64,000 nucleotides of DNA from Uloborus plumipes (Eukaryota > Arthropoda > Arachnida > Araneae > Uloboridae). Below the pieces are notes generated by a model. It had not been told where the DNA came from. It made no database searches and saw only the letters and a program-made list of their open reading frames with translations. A program made the translations under genes and the position numbers. Shown one piece after another: positions 10,870-23,400 of this stretch. Within the stretch, counting starts at the first letter, position 1. The number at the start of each line of letters is the position of its first letter. The stretch lies in NCBI GenBank assembly GCA_038373865.1, contig JAXGGA010000028.1:372001-436000 (forward strand), given 5' to 3'.

Positions 10870-11230
10870 CACATCACCGGTACTGACTGACAAAACTTTC
10901 ACTTTCGAAATGAACAGCACGAACTTTTTCCGCATAAATCCAGCCGGGAGGAAGCCACAACTTGCAAAATAATCCACACAAAACCGAACAGTACTCCGCA
11001 CGCAAACGCGAACTACAATACCCAGTCCGCAGAATTCCAGCTGTTGGACTGAACTCCAGATAATCGAAAGCGCTCGCAGGTGAGGGAAGAATTATTGAGA
11101 ATATTGTGCACAGTATCTCGCGGAAAGACAAGGAGAAGACCTTGTGTCGGTGAATCAGACGGGATCGCCACAGTAACAGGTGGCAGTGACGTCAGGCAGT
11201 TCAGATTGTTGCCATGGAAGATTTTTTTCA
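10870..11230 (-). promoter_or_regulatory. CpG-rich patch, candidate promoter or untranslated first exon
   Basis: About twenty CpG dinucleotides fall within 350 bases of an otherwise CpG-poor, AT-rich region. A palindromic TGACGTCA (about 11187-11194) is a consensus cAMP-response element. The patch lies upstream of the minus-strand exon at 10033-10162, which fits a promoter for that gene. A possible plus-strand donor, CGCAG|GTGAGG near 11080, leaves open a divergent transcript. Overlapping small open frames here in three frames look like a consequence of composition. Confidence 0.4.
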
Positions 11231-12400
11231 CTGAATTTTGTCAAATGTCTGATCAAATCTACCAAATTGGTGGGACTTTTTTTTTTGTCAGGAAAGATTG
11301 GCTCTGCAGTTCAGATTTCTCAAAGTCATTTATGAAACTAAAAATAATAATCTTAATTATAGTTTAAAAAACTAAAAAATACGCTTTTAGAGTTAATCAA
11401 AATATTTCATGATACTCTGATCTCCCTCTGATGTTCAAAACTATTGAATATCCGATAAGTTTACATGCACTTATAATACATCAACGTGTAATATAGCCTT
11501 TAGTATTATTAGTAGTATTAAATATATTACTTTGATACTTGCAAAGAATGTGAATTTTATCTTTTATTCAAAGTTACATACATACAAGCAAACAAACCCA
11601 CATGTGAAACTAATAAAAGCGTATTAATAAAAAGAATTCTAAGGAAGGTGCACACATTTTAATTCCAAACCATTAAAGAATCAGTGAAAATTATCAGGTT
11701 TTAAAGACGGATGAAATCGCGTGTTTACAATACATAATACGTCCCTGAAAAACTTAATTACAGAGATAGATATTCAAATAAGTTTTCTAAATAGCTAAAC
11801 TTTCAGTAAGCATCCATATTTTTCAGGTATTATTCTAATTGTTCTACATAAAAATAGTTTTCACTCTGTTTTAATAAGTTCTGAACTAAAACTTATTAAA
11901 ACTAAGTTAGATTTAAAAAAAAAAGTCAATCCAAAAAAATTTTCCTCAAAATGATGTTTTTTATCACTTACTTTTCGTACAAAAGTTTTAATGAAACCGT
12001 GTTTTCGTATTCGTTTTCATACACATAGAACGAGGTGTATGCTTTCTCTGCACCAGATGCATTTCCCTCTAATAATTACGTTTATTAGAATTGCATTTTT
12101 TAAAATTTAAAGTACACAGAAAATATTTAATTGACAAATAGAAGTAAACTGCATCCAGGACACTGGTGAGAGTTGAAGGAAGTACCTTTACTGCACGTAA
12201 GCAGCTGTCGAAACTCGTGATTTGACCGACAGATCCCGAAATACCTCCTCACTGTGTTGTTTTTCCTTTTTTTTTTTCATTTTTAATTCAGTTTTCAAAC
12301 ACACTGGAACTCTTGTTAGAGTTACGTGACTTTTAAATAATTTACTAGAGCCGTAATTCCGATGTTAAACCCAACGTGAGCATTCCTTTAAAATGGAAAA
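11231..12400. other. AT-rich interval, no gene recognised
   Basis: Nothing beyond low-complexity AT sequence. A slightly GC-richer stretch at 12160-12250 has no open frame or repeat partner that I can see. Confidence 0.5.
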
Positions 12401-12404
12401 TAAA

Positions 12405-12840
12405 TACAGGGTGTCCACTCCAATCGTGGACCAATAGCTAATTTCTAAACCGTTAGAGATAAGCATATAGTTTATTTGGGAAAAAATCTCCAAATTATGA
12501 AAGGCATTTTGGGTCTATTCAATGTTTTTCAAAAAATCAAATTTTGAAAGAGTTACGAAATTTAAATTTTTATACAGCCCCCCAGTCCTATCAATCATAT
12601 TTAGTAAAACATTTTTGACACTGTAACGTTTAAAACAAAAAAAAAATCACTCTTCTACCACAAAAATTGACCGAGTTATGACGTTTTGAAAAATCAAGAT
12701 TTTGCATTGTTTCATGACGTCATCGAGAGATCGCTTCAGGGACCGTATGCGAAATCCTTCAAAATCTTGATTTTTCAAAACGTCATAATTCGGTCAATTT
12801 TTGTGGTAGAAGAATGTGTGGTAATTCTTACTCAAATGAA
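12405..12840. mobile_element. Repeat with internal inverted arms
   Basis: The segment begins ACAGGGTGTCCACTCC, the style of start seen at the ends of many arthropod transposable elements. Inside it, about 12652-12710 and 12757-12815 are near-perfect inverted copies sharing TTCTACCACAAAAATTGACC and TTTTGAAAAATCAAGATTTT. The roughly 50-base loop contains TGACGTCA. No matching right terminus was found, so the outer border is uncertain and the family is unassigned. Confidence 0.5.
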
Positions 12841-13848
12841 ACATTTTTTCTCGTAAATATGAGCAATTAAAGTGTAAATGATAATAAAGATAAAACAACT
12901 CCAAACTTAAGAATTATCGTTAATAAACACTTCTATAAGTTCTGGCAGTTGGCTTTACGTTTAAAAAAGAAACAAATAACATCAACATTATACTCTACAT
13001 TAAACAGTCTGTACTTAATGTGGTTTATTAGTATGTATCTTTTTTACCAAGTCTTTAATTTTTGGATTAGTTCTTGAGAATCCTAAGAGGTTTAAGTGTT
13101 TTAAGTGCTATCAATTAATATTCAACGGCATTTAGATTTTTTTGCATTCATAACAAAAAATATTTGTTTAGAAGTGTAATTTGAACCAAATCTACAACAG
13201 CATCAAACCACTAAAGTGTGTAAATGTGAAAAAAAAAATGTTGGTACAAATTTCCAAATTTCTATATAACGTGGATGACTTTCTGTTGAAGTAAGCTTTT
13301 ATATTTGATTACCAATGCAAAAGGTCAGTAATTCTGATTTGGATTTCAGAAGGGTAACTTGGGGGAAGAAAGGGTAAGAAGTGTCTTGCAGAGAAATAAA
13401 CAAAGAATTCAAAAAGATCAGAATTTTTTTTATGATCCTAAAAATCATCAAACTGAATGTATACTTAAAACAGGTGTAAAATTTTCTCTATATATCATTG
13501 GAAAATTATTAATTTTTCGTTGATACTTTCAGTTTCAAATTTACTGTTTTATTCTTTTTTCTTCGAAGTAGAGAGAAAGAAACTGAAGAATGTAGATGGC
13601 CTATGCTGGTTTACACATTGCTGGTACAAACATTCGTAGATCTAATTCGTAGTTTGTTAATACAGTGAACTCTACAGGGTCACTCGCAGAGAAAAAGTTT
13701 CTTTCTTTGGCAAGGAGTTTGTGATAAATAATTCGATGATACTTTTAAAGTTTTTTTTCCCAAATTATTTTCAAGTAATCTAACAAAAACAATTTGAGGA
13801 TATTCATTTGTGCAACCATTCCGAATTTTGTCCAATCTGGTTTCTTAA

Positions 13849-13921
13849 CCACCCTGCGATTGGGCAGTCCCAGGAATACATATTAAATGGGCGAGATATC
13901 TCGTCATAAACTGCAAGGTGG
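13849..13921. mobile_element. Tiny TTAA-flanked inverted-repeat element
   Basis: TTAA at 13845-13848 and 13922-13925 encloses 73 bases with ends CCACCCTGC and, reverse-complemented, CCACCTTGC. TTAA targets are typical of piggyBac and Kolobok. A perfect 12-base palindrome, CGAGATATCTCG, lies at 13892-13903. The element is short enough that coincidence cannot be excluded. Confidence 0.4.
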
Positions 13922-14216
13922 TTAATTTACATGCAGAGTTAACATTTTTAAACATTTCATCACCCGTAACTGAAACTATTGCAGATCAAGAATCCATTCT
14001 GCGGCATCGAAAGTTTCATTCGTGTCAATCACAAGTATGCTTTACAAAGCATTGTCTGTAGCGTCACAGCTTTCGTTAGATGTCCGAAGCTAACGCTAAG
14101 TACTTTGCAGTATTGTAGTTGAAGCAATTTGTAAGCCAGCCTTCTGACACTTAATCGTCATAATATCATTTTATTTATCAGTTCAAGGGTTTTAGTTTTT
14201 ATCAATATTTTTAAGA

Positions 14217-14326
14217 TCCACATTTCCCCCCAATTTTGGAATTTTTTTCAAAAAGTCTTCGCGTGCCACTGTTACTACTCTGTCGTGTCACATTGCGGCA
14301 CGCGTGCCGCGGGTTGGCCACCCCTA
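14217..14326 (-). mobile_element. hAT element terminus, truncated
   Basis: Read on the minus strand, the segment starts TAGGGGTGGCCAACCCGCGG, a classic hAT terminal motif, and goes into a perfect 16-base palindrome, GCGGCACGCGTGCCGC, at 14295-14310. The expected partner end and 8-bp duplication (CTTTAAAC would be the copy at 14327-14334) were not found to the left. The element is therefore truncated, or its other end has decayed. Confidence 0.6.
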
Positions 14327-14608
14327 CTTTAAACCGAAGTAAAACTCATTTTATAAATTAGAATAAGTTAGGTGTTTTTAGAAATATAAGTATATATTAA
14401 ACGTTTTGTTTTACACAAAGCCATATCAGTTACGTAGTGCCCCTGATTGAATATGCGCAGTAAATCAATATTCTCCCCACAATTTGATAAATTTCACTAA
14501 TGGGACATTTTGTTCCGACATATGACTGCAAACGGCTCACACTTCCATACCACCAACTGTATTTCGAGGAAACATTTCTTGGAGTGCGCTATCTCCATAA
14601 GGGGCAGA

Positions 14609-14778
14609 TAGGGACGTCATTTCGAAATTTTCCAGGGGAGGGGCGGCAAAGGGTGCATACACAATGTAAAATTTGCCAAAAAGTGGCAAAAACCACGCCC
14701 ACTTATATGCCAATGCATTGATTTCCCAAAGTCAGGGGGGAATTGACCCCCCCCTGCCCCCCCTAAATGACGGGCCTG
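14609..14778 (-). mobile_element. hAT-type MITE, copy 2 (170 bp)
   Basis: Inverted relative to copy 1: the minus strand begins CAGGCCCGTCATTTAG and ends in GACGTCCCTA (terminal G changed). Flanking 8-bp repeats are GGGGCAGA (14601-14608) and GGGGCCGA (14779-14786), seven of eight identical. It keeps the two C/G tracts and the central part of copy 1. Confidence 0.9.
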
Positions 14779-14914
14779 GGGGCCGACTCATTTCGCAGAT
14801 TCGTCTCCGTGCGATTTTGTGGAGTTTTCAAATAATGTGTTTATGAAAACTGTCTAAAGACCCTGCAAGACCTGAAGGTCACTATCCTTGCAGAATTGCC
14901 AACATAACAAAGAA

Positions 14915-15038
14915 CTGTCTGATTTTCTTCGGTAAAACTGGAAAAAGGTTCTGAAAATACAGGGTTCAACACTCCATATTCATATAAGGTGTTCCCGTTT
15001 CATCTCCGAGACCTTTATTTTCACAACCGTTCGTATTA
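14915..15038. repeat. Fragment of the 312-bp MITE end followed by a 92-bp dispersed repeat
   Basis: CTGTCTGATTTTCTTCGGTA at 14915 repeats the start of the adjacent MITE (15039). From 14947 to 15038 follows a repeat whose second copy is at 54405-54497, about nine tenths identical by eye and sharing GGTGTTCCCGTTTCATCT. In both places this repeat ends in CGTATTA. The layout suggests insertion of one unit into or beside another copy of the MITE. Confidence 0.7.
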
Positions 15039-15350
15039 CTGTCTGATTTTCTTAGGTAAAACCTTCCGCGTATTTACGCATGCGTCAGGTCTTCTCTGAT
15101 CTTAACAAACTAGGGGTGATAGGTAAGGTACCAATAATTGGAAGAATAATAAGAAGCATTTTTTGAGCCCTATCAAACAACGTAGAACGATGCTAACTTA
15201 AAATGCATAGTTTAGTTGAATGTGTTAAAAGGATAGCAAAAATGCAAGTTTTAAATTGAAAACTTCGGAAAGTTCCAATTCACAACCCATCACCAACTTT
15301 TTAAGTGGAATGATTTCCGAGTACTAGGCGCGGTTTTCATGGGCGGATAG
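15039..15350 (+). mobile_element. 312-bp-family MITE, copy 2, uninterrupted
   Basis: This is the clean reference copy of the family, exactly 312 bp between TA at 15037-15038 and TA at 15351-15352. It starts CTGTCTGATTTTCTTAGG and ends GGGCGGATAG. Removing the nested elements from the other two copies brings both back to about the same length. Confidence 0.88.
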
Positions 15351-15597
15351 TAATGGATAACTTTCAAAATTTGCATTTTCAAGGCTTATTCTGGAAATCA
15401 GAGACAAGTTGTCTAGATTACATTTGTCCTGAAAAATATAGACTTTATAAAATTTTCATATTATTAGGCAGTAAATTAATCTGAAATTTGATTGAATATA
15501 TGTCTAAATTTTGACCCTTAGTGAAAATCAGAATACTGCAATCGGAATTTCTCCTTTCACACTGCACTCCGCACACAAATCCAGAGGACAATGCTTA

Positions 15598-16593
15598 CCC
15601 AGGTAGCACAAATAACCTTTAAACGTTTTATAAACGTTTTTAAGCGGTTGTTACAACGTTAAGAGCAAGAATCTGAGAGAGTGTCACGCCTGTGATTCAT
15701 GACCTCTCAGATTTTTTCCAAAAAATTACCAAGTTTATTATCTTATTGAAAGACCAAATCCAGAATGTTTTGCTCTGAAGTTGAGTTGTTTAGTTTTTAT
15801 GGACCCCTAAAGTTGAAGGTGCGGTGTTAAATTTTTTTACAAAAAATTTATTTTTTCCTGTGTATTTTTTGTAAAAAAAAAAATTCACATTTCGCCTCAA
15901 AGAACTCAACTGTTCTGTTAAGACAAAGAATAGAGTATGACATTGGCAAAGAAAATATTTTAATATGTTGTTGGCAGAGGAAGTTATGACCGTTTGAATA
16001 TCGGTAAAATATGACATTTTTCATATTTCGGCCTCACGCAACTAAAAGTACGTTAAACTTTCCTCGACTATTTATACATTATTTTAAAGTGCTTACACTT
16101 GTCTTTCAAACGATACCACTTTTGCCGTGCCAACTGAAATGTACAAGCTGTTTTTGGACCTCAAAAACGCTAAAAAACGTCAAAAATGCCTTGTTTTGAG
16201 GGCCTTCACTGACATTACGGCAACAACTTACCACAAATTTAACATTCATTTTGTCAAGTTTCAACCTTCTATATTCCACATACAAAAAGAAAATTGGAGC
16301 TCAACCGTTTCCGTTAAGAGTTTTGGCTCACAGCAACTTCCATGTCTTGAAAATCCGCTTAATTTTTGATGCCGCACTTTCAACTTTATGGGTCCATAAA
16401 AACTAAACAACTTAACTTTAGAGCAACACATTCTGGATTTGGTCTTTCAATAAGATAATAAACATTTGGTGATTTTTGGGAGAAAATCTGAGAGGTCATG
16501 AATCACCCCATAATGGTAGTCGTGACAGTTTCTCAGATTCTTGCTCTTAATAACCATTTTACAACCTGTAAAAAACGAAGTGTGCTACTTGGG
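15598..16593. mobile_element. 1-kb foldback element with arms of about 240 bp, TA target
   Basis: Left end CCCAGGTAGCACA and right end, reverse-complemented, CCCAAGTAGCACA are flanked by TA at 15596-15597 and 16594-16595. The arms match over about 240 bases, including AAGAGCAAGAATCTGAGA and AAAGACCAAATCCAGAATGT. The left arm has an extra AAACGTTTTATAAACGTTTT segment near its end that the right arm lacks. The middle (about 15840-16370) is not inverted and has only short open frames with no transposase similarity that I can see. Autonomous source unknown. Confidence 0.85.
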
Positions 16594-16994
16594 TAAGTTA
16601 TGCGATGAGTGGAAAACATCTCATGGATGTCAAAACAAGCCGCAAAAGGCATGTTATTGGGACTGGACCTCTGCCAAAAATCAAATGATGTCGAACAGAT
16701 GACACTGAATACGAGGGCCTCATTATACATTGCTATAAGTTTATCGTCAAATGCACTAATCTGCAACATCATACATAAATGTCCATTATGTATGTCATAC
16801 AGTTCTTCTGAAGCACCACATAATATGTCTTACGAAAATGTTCATTAATCTTAGATATTATTTCTCTAGCCTTTTTTTTCTGTTTTCACGCTAGAACATT
16901 CTTATTTCTTTATCAAATGCCTTCATTTACTCCTCATTTTAAAGCTTATTGTGCCGGCTAATGACGAAAAATAGACCAATGGCTATTTTCTTCA

Positions 16995-17154
16995 ATGGCG
17001 TATGAAGTGGAAGTGCAAACAGAACTCTTCAATTTGAAGCAGGTGGGATCAGCGAGAACGCACGAGCAGTAAAAATTTTACAGCTTACGAGTTTTCTTAA
17101 TCCTACGTATTTTAAAACAAAATTTTCTCATTTCGCTTCCACTTCATCCGCCAT
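16995..17154. repeat. Inverted pair of 19-bp words
   Basis: ATGGCGTATGAAGTGGAAG (16995-17013) and the reverse complement of ATGGCGGATGAAGTGGAAG (17136-17154) differ at one base. Part of the word, ATGGCGTATGAAG, also occurs at about 20832. No target duplication is seen. The open frame at 17112-17339 (minus) overlaps but is not convincing. Confidence 0.5.
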
Positions 17155-18439
17155 ATTTTCGCGGCACAGCTATAGAATACTCTCCTGAACGGAGGGTTTG
17201 ACGATACCAAACCAGAGTTTTTATTCGGGGGAATTTTCGGACATAAAAGAAATTGTCGTTGGTGTCGAAATCTCAGTAATTTATCTAAACCGTATTTAAG
17301 TGACTTTTTCTGAACATTTCTTTTCACTCCCACTCCCACTTACAGGAAGATACACTCATAAATGCATAAGATGCATATTTCAATAAATCAACTGCTAATT
17401 CTTTATTTTACTAAAACCGCTTTTATTTCACTTCATTATTTATTTCATTTTCTTTTCAATACCGGTACATTTTAAACAAATATTCCGTTTTAACTAATCT
17501 CCAATACTTCTTCAACTAACTTCATTTTTTCTAGTGCTCATATTAAAAGTTTAAAAATTTTTTCTAACCGCGAAAAATTAACGCATTTTCAGCCACAACT
17601 TATGTCAAATTATACTTAAAATAGCACTTAAGTATAGTATAATTAACAAGTAGTCTATTGTTGAAAAAAAAAAGACTTCGTAAGTAGATGCATTTTTTAA
17701 AACTGATATATCAATAACTACTATCTTTCTGTATGATACCGATTTTTTTATTCTGAGAATATTTCTAACATATTAAAATCTTCTTCTCAAAATGTAAAAA
17801 CAACTTCGGTTACTTAGGATGCCTGTTATGAGATATAAAACTTTATTCGACTTGCTTAAAACCTCAATAAAAATGACATCGCTCAAACAATTGCGAAATT
17901 GGAGACAAAAACATTGTTTGATACACCCTCAACATATTCTCAAGAATCCTAAAAAGCTAAAAATGTTGTTTTTATTCACTGAACTGCATAACGCCTCTGG
18001 CAAAACAATCCTGTTTATGCACCAATGAGATTTAAAGGATGCATCTTGTTCAAGTTTTCCGAGGAGGGACTTGTATATTGTAAATCAAAACTTGACAAAT
18101 TTTACATTTTCCTTTTTTTTTCCTTTGTAAAGCCTAAATAAAGCAAAATAGTTACAAAAAATTCTCCATCCTGAATAGCTATCCTCCGAACTATTAGAGG
18201 AGCGGGAAATTGTTGTTTTGTTTCCACACTTCAAATAGTTCACTTTTTTCTTATTTAATCTTGGATACAACTCTGAGTTTCAGGTTTTTTTAAACCATCT
18301 AATGAGAAAACTTTTAATCTAGGATAGAGAAAAATCAATTGGTTACTATACCTGGAGATGGCATTTTGAATATCAAAAACAGGCATAAAAGAAGTGGTTT
18401 TGAGACATAGTTATACAAGATGACATTGATCAAAATGAA

Positions 18440-18665
18440 CCATGGAAAAAAAACTTGATGACTTGCGGCAGGTTGTCTTGCCCACCATACTCACCCGACA
18501 TAGCACTAGCTGATTTCCAGTTTGCCCAAATGCTATGCGACGCTAATTAGAAAATGGACTGAGATAAAAAATAACTGTTCATACATTTTTCTCTAAAAAC
18601 AACTGACTTTTATTAATCCGGATTTGGAGAATTAGCTTATTAGATGGCAAAAACATATTAAAAAT
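18440..18665 (+). pseudogene. Mariner-type transposase relic (C-terminal part)
   Basis: In one frame at about 18482-18530 the translation reads PPYSPDIALADFQFAQ, a decayed form of the mariner motif that carries the last catalytic aspartate (usually PPYSPDLAPSDFHLF). Farther on, at 18642-18653, RWQK matches the conserved RWQK near the C terminus of mariner transposases, at about the right distance. Stops and frame shifts separate the two, so it is dead. No inverted ends could be tied to it. Confidence 0.65.
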
Positions 18666-18669
18666 CATT

Positions 18670-21600
18670 TGTTTGAACTAAAACGACACTACTAACAAGT
18701 GTTTTGTTTATTTGCGCATGTATTCTGCACTTCAAGTAATAATAATAATAATAAATATTAAATAAGAAACAAATAAATGAGTAAACAAAAATAAAAAAAG
18801 ACAAATAAAAGGAAAACAAAGATAAATGAATAATTGAAGTGGATAATGACAATTTTTGAAATTTACTTTTTAAGATGGATGAAGGTTGATAAGTCCATCA
18901 GTATCATGTACCCTTAGTCACAGAAATGGTTGGTAACTAAGAATATGACCCCGTTTCACTCGGTGAGAAAAATCCATTAAAAAATAACACAACATCTTTT
19001 TGAAAGATTTTTCTAGAAATTTAAAAAATTGTTAAATATCAGCTTTATCCATTTCTCCCTTCAATTAAAAAGTAAATGGAACATAATTTTTATTAAAAGA
19101 GTATTTTTTTCTTTTTTTTTTTTTTTTAGAAATCAGTAGGATAAAATTTATTTCATTTGCAGCTGCTGTCGTTTGAAAAGATCCAGTTCCCTCTGTATAT
19201 TAGTAAAAAATAATTCACATAATTAGTGATAAAAAGCTTTCTTTCTCAATCTTTCAGAAGCTTTTAATACTTTTGATACTTTAATTTTAAACTTTTAAAT
19301 TTATGGTAAAAGATAATGATTAGTTTTAGTGTGTTTCAGAGTATTTAATCAATAGTTTACACAAAAAATACAGCTAATTACTGTATGGTTACATAAAAAT
19401 GCAATTTCAAGACAACTTATAGTTAAATATGGCTTCCTTCAGGGATCAATTTTTGGTGATTTTTAAAATTTTATTTTTCGAAATGATATTTTCTGCATTT
19501 TAACGAACTCTAACAGTACTTTACGTTGATGTTTCATTTAATTTTTATCAGAGAGAATAAATATTTAAAAAAAAAAAAGGTCAGATTTTGTTAGAAGAAT
19601 GCATATTATGTTTTAAAAGTAATTAATTGAGTAATAGCCCAAACTAATTTGGATATTTCCACTGTTTAAAAATTAAGACAATTCGGAAGCAAATTGAATG
19701 ATCAAACCTATCAATATGTTGCCGACGTTAACTTTTCAGGCATAAATTTCTAAAATTACTTACATTTTAATAATTACACTGCTTACGTTTTTAAAAAGAT
19801 TTCTGGCCAATTTTGATTTAATTACGAGTTAAAATTTATTCCTGATGATACATTATTTATTTATAATTTTGATTTGATCTGCACACTAATCAATTAGGTT
19901 TTTCATGATTATGTAAACTATTAAAATAGTTAAAATGTAATAAATATTTTTTAAAGAAGTCATGAAATAATAAATAGTAATAATGTCCTCGTCAGCCTCA
20001 GTAGAAGTCTCTTTAATAAGTATTAAATAAATTCCCAAATATAATGTCGTTTTTTTAAGTTTGATTCTGTATTGAAAATTTTTAATTTGAAGTAATTTAA
20101 ATACAGAAAACGAATCATGCTTATCCTAATAAAAAAAAAAAACCTCAAAAATATTAACATATAGGTGTAAAAACAAAATTATTTTATTTAGTGGTATCAA
20201 CTCTTTTAGGTCAATAATGTAGAACATACCACATAAATTTCTTTAAAAGTGTCAATAACGTAACTGTGCATAAAGTTACGCACAAGAAGTTTATACTAAC
20301 CTCGAATATGGATATTTTATCTAAAAAAAATGGGCTGATGTACTGAATTACAATATACTCTCGTCTTTATTATTTTATTGAGTTTTTTTATTTTTCGAAT
20401 TCTTAACTGTAAATTAGCTGTAATTATAGTTCTTTTTTTTATTTGATGTTTTCCGAATTTCCATCAATCTTGATGTTTCCCAGGTTCCGGGAACTTGTTA
20501 ACCTGTAATTTCAGATTTTATTCCTACTACTCTTAATCACGGAGTTACGGAAAATAGGTAAAGGAAAGGAAATTATTGTATTATGATTAAAGTTTATAAT
20601 TGTTTACTTTATGTCATTTAGTGTACTTACCTTCACTTAGTTGACATGAATAAATTAAATTAAGTTAACTTCTGCACAAACTTTAAATCAGTAAAGCGTT
20701 ATAACTAACATAGCATAACTAAACGAACATATAATTCAGTTAGGGCTATTTTGACTTATTGAAGCTACCTGAACCTACTCTAATTTAATTTCCAAATTTA
20801 CTTAAAGAACACCAAGATTTTTATTTCAATAATGGCGTATGAAGCAGCACAAGTTTTACTACTTTTGCTTTTACGAGATTCTTACATTTAAAAATTATCC
20901 AGAGTAATTTATGCGTTATCATTTCTCCCAAAACTTTTTTTCTCATCTGTTAAAAAAATTGATTGAATTTTTACGTAACACTTATACTGTATTAAAAAAA
21001 TGATTGCAGTCCAGAAATATCCAGAATGCTTTCGATAATTGCAATTCATTATCAGCATTATTACTGTAAACACCACTATGAAGCGGGAAACTAATTAACC
21101 TTGATATGTTTCGTACTTGACCAGCTTTTTTAATAAAAATGTATAAAATTTGATACATAAAATCGCTTTTCCCCGAAACGTGATTCGGAATTTCCCTGAT
21201 CATTAAAGTCAGAAAACTAGACGCAAAATGTTATTCAAAAGCTTTAAACTTTTAATGGTGCATTCTAGTAGTTACTTCATCATAACGAATTCAAATCGAG
21301 TCGGTTCGAAATAGAGTGAAACGTTTATTCGAAATAAATAATTTAATGACAGAATTTATTTAAGGTGTTAATAACTTTAAATACAGTGGTGAAGGAAACT
21401 TATATAATAGTTTAACTCCATGTGGTACAGCAAAAGTAGTAGGAGAAATCGCATAGCTCCAATATTTAAAAAAAAACTGTCCCAAATTACTTTTTACCCT
21501 TCCAACAGAAATTGTCATAAATCTGTTTTGAGCTAAAGGCACCGGGGGGGGGGGGGAGGGTGCTTTTCTCTTTTTTTTACAGTTTCTCTTTTCTAAAGTC

Positions 21601-23400
21601 TCTTTTTTTGTTGTTCTGTGCAGTATTTATGCGAAAAAGATTATGTTTGGTGAGGATACCTGTGACGAGGAACTTTCTTTTATATGCATAGAATGTGCAA
21701 AGTTTAAAATAAATTAAGATTAATAAAATAAATAATTAAACAAATGATGCTACTTATAAAACTGTATCATTTCACAAATTCAGTTTTTGAATTCATATTT
21801 AAACTGAAATTATCTGTAAAAGCAACGTACATCTAATCATTGTGTAAGGGCTTAACGGATGCTTATGACATTGCGTGAAATCGCTCTAAAATAGTGAATT
21901 ATATCAATGAAAAAATAGGCATAACGTACGAGTACTTTCGTTTTGTAATGAGTATTTCTTAAAATGTTTGTTGTGTAATGTAATAATGGAATGGCCAACA
22001 TTGATGTATAGAAAGGTTGAATCTGGGAAGGTATGACTTTTTAATTTATACATCATATATGATAATGGGGTTTATACTCCTATAATTCCCAGACATGCAT
22101 TACGTGTACTTAAGCAAATGAAACTAATCCTATTTCCCAGTTATGCATCAAACGCTATCCAAAGCTTTAAAGTATCGAGTGCAAAAGATGTTGAAAAGGC
22201 TTACATTAAGTACCGTTTCCAGATTCAATAAGATTTCAGTTTATTTACTTATTAGACAAGTGAGGATTGAAAATCTTTTGATTTCATTTTAAGAATAATT
22301 CGCACTTAGATAATTATTAAGTGCTATGCAACATAAAATGCTTTTGGAAGGAAACGTTTTCAATTAACGACTGTAGAAAAACACTTATTTTCTACTTGTT
22401 GTTTTTATTTTCTTTGCGTTTAGTTGCTAATAAGATCTTTCAATAGCTGAAAAACAAACTAAAGAAAATCGGTTGAGTATTAGTACTTTGTCTAAAAATT
22501 TATTGACTCGATATAAGCAAATCAACAACTTTAGATTAGAAAACACAGTTAATGAGAAGAATGAGAAAGCATTTAGTGCATAGTTTTATTCGAGCAAAAT
22601 ACTTTCATCCGCTGCCGGAAGCCTGGAATCTTGTTCTCATTAGTTTTTTTTTCTTTCTAATGCACTTGTTGCCGGTTGAGGGAGGCCTTGCTTAGCAAAT
22701 GTTTTAACTTTTAGCATATGTTCATAAGAAGCAGTTTTTTGTTAGTTCATCTTAAATAAGCAACAAAACTATTTAGTGGAAAGGAAGTCTATTTTTAGAA
22801 GCAAATTAACAGATTTTTCTCAAAGGGGAAAACATCTTTTTTGCAGAGGAGAGAAGACTGTTAGTAAATAGAGAGTATATTCATTAGGGTAAATAAAATA
22901 CCAAGTTCTTTAATTTTATTATTATTTATATTTAGTTATTTATTTTTTATTTATTTCATAATTAAAGTTTGTATATAAGTGCAACTTCACGAAGACAACT
23001 CGCTTTCAGAGAACCCCTTTTTCACTGAATAATAGTAAGAAAATTTTCCCTTTTTCAATGGTAAAGAAAATGTGCTTTTAATCCCGTTAATAGAACTAGT
23101 CTGAAATCCGGAAATCTACTTTTGATGTACATTAGCGGGCAGGACTAAAGGAAAAGAATATGGTCTTCACAACGTAATAACGACTTCTTTCCATGTTCGT
23201 GTGGACCGACCGATAGCCTTAACTACACTGAGGCCTACATGAAACATAATGTTTCGTATACTACATATTTTATATATTTGGTTAATTTAACTTCTATTTT
23301 CATCTATTTTCAAAAAATCAGTATCAGTACAGATTTGAAAAAGATTTTTCTAAAAGCATTTCCGTTTCATATTAAGTGTAGTTTTGCACTTTCATGTTTA
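18670..23400. other. Long AT-rich interval, no gene recognised
   Basis: Includes an AAT microsatellite near 18738-18755, a poly-T run near 19108-19128 and a run of 13 G near 21543-21556. The open frames at 20982-21203 and 21360-21542 have AT-driven composition. No inverted ends or repeat partners were recognised. Confidence 0.5.
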
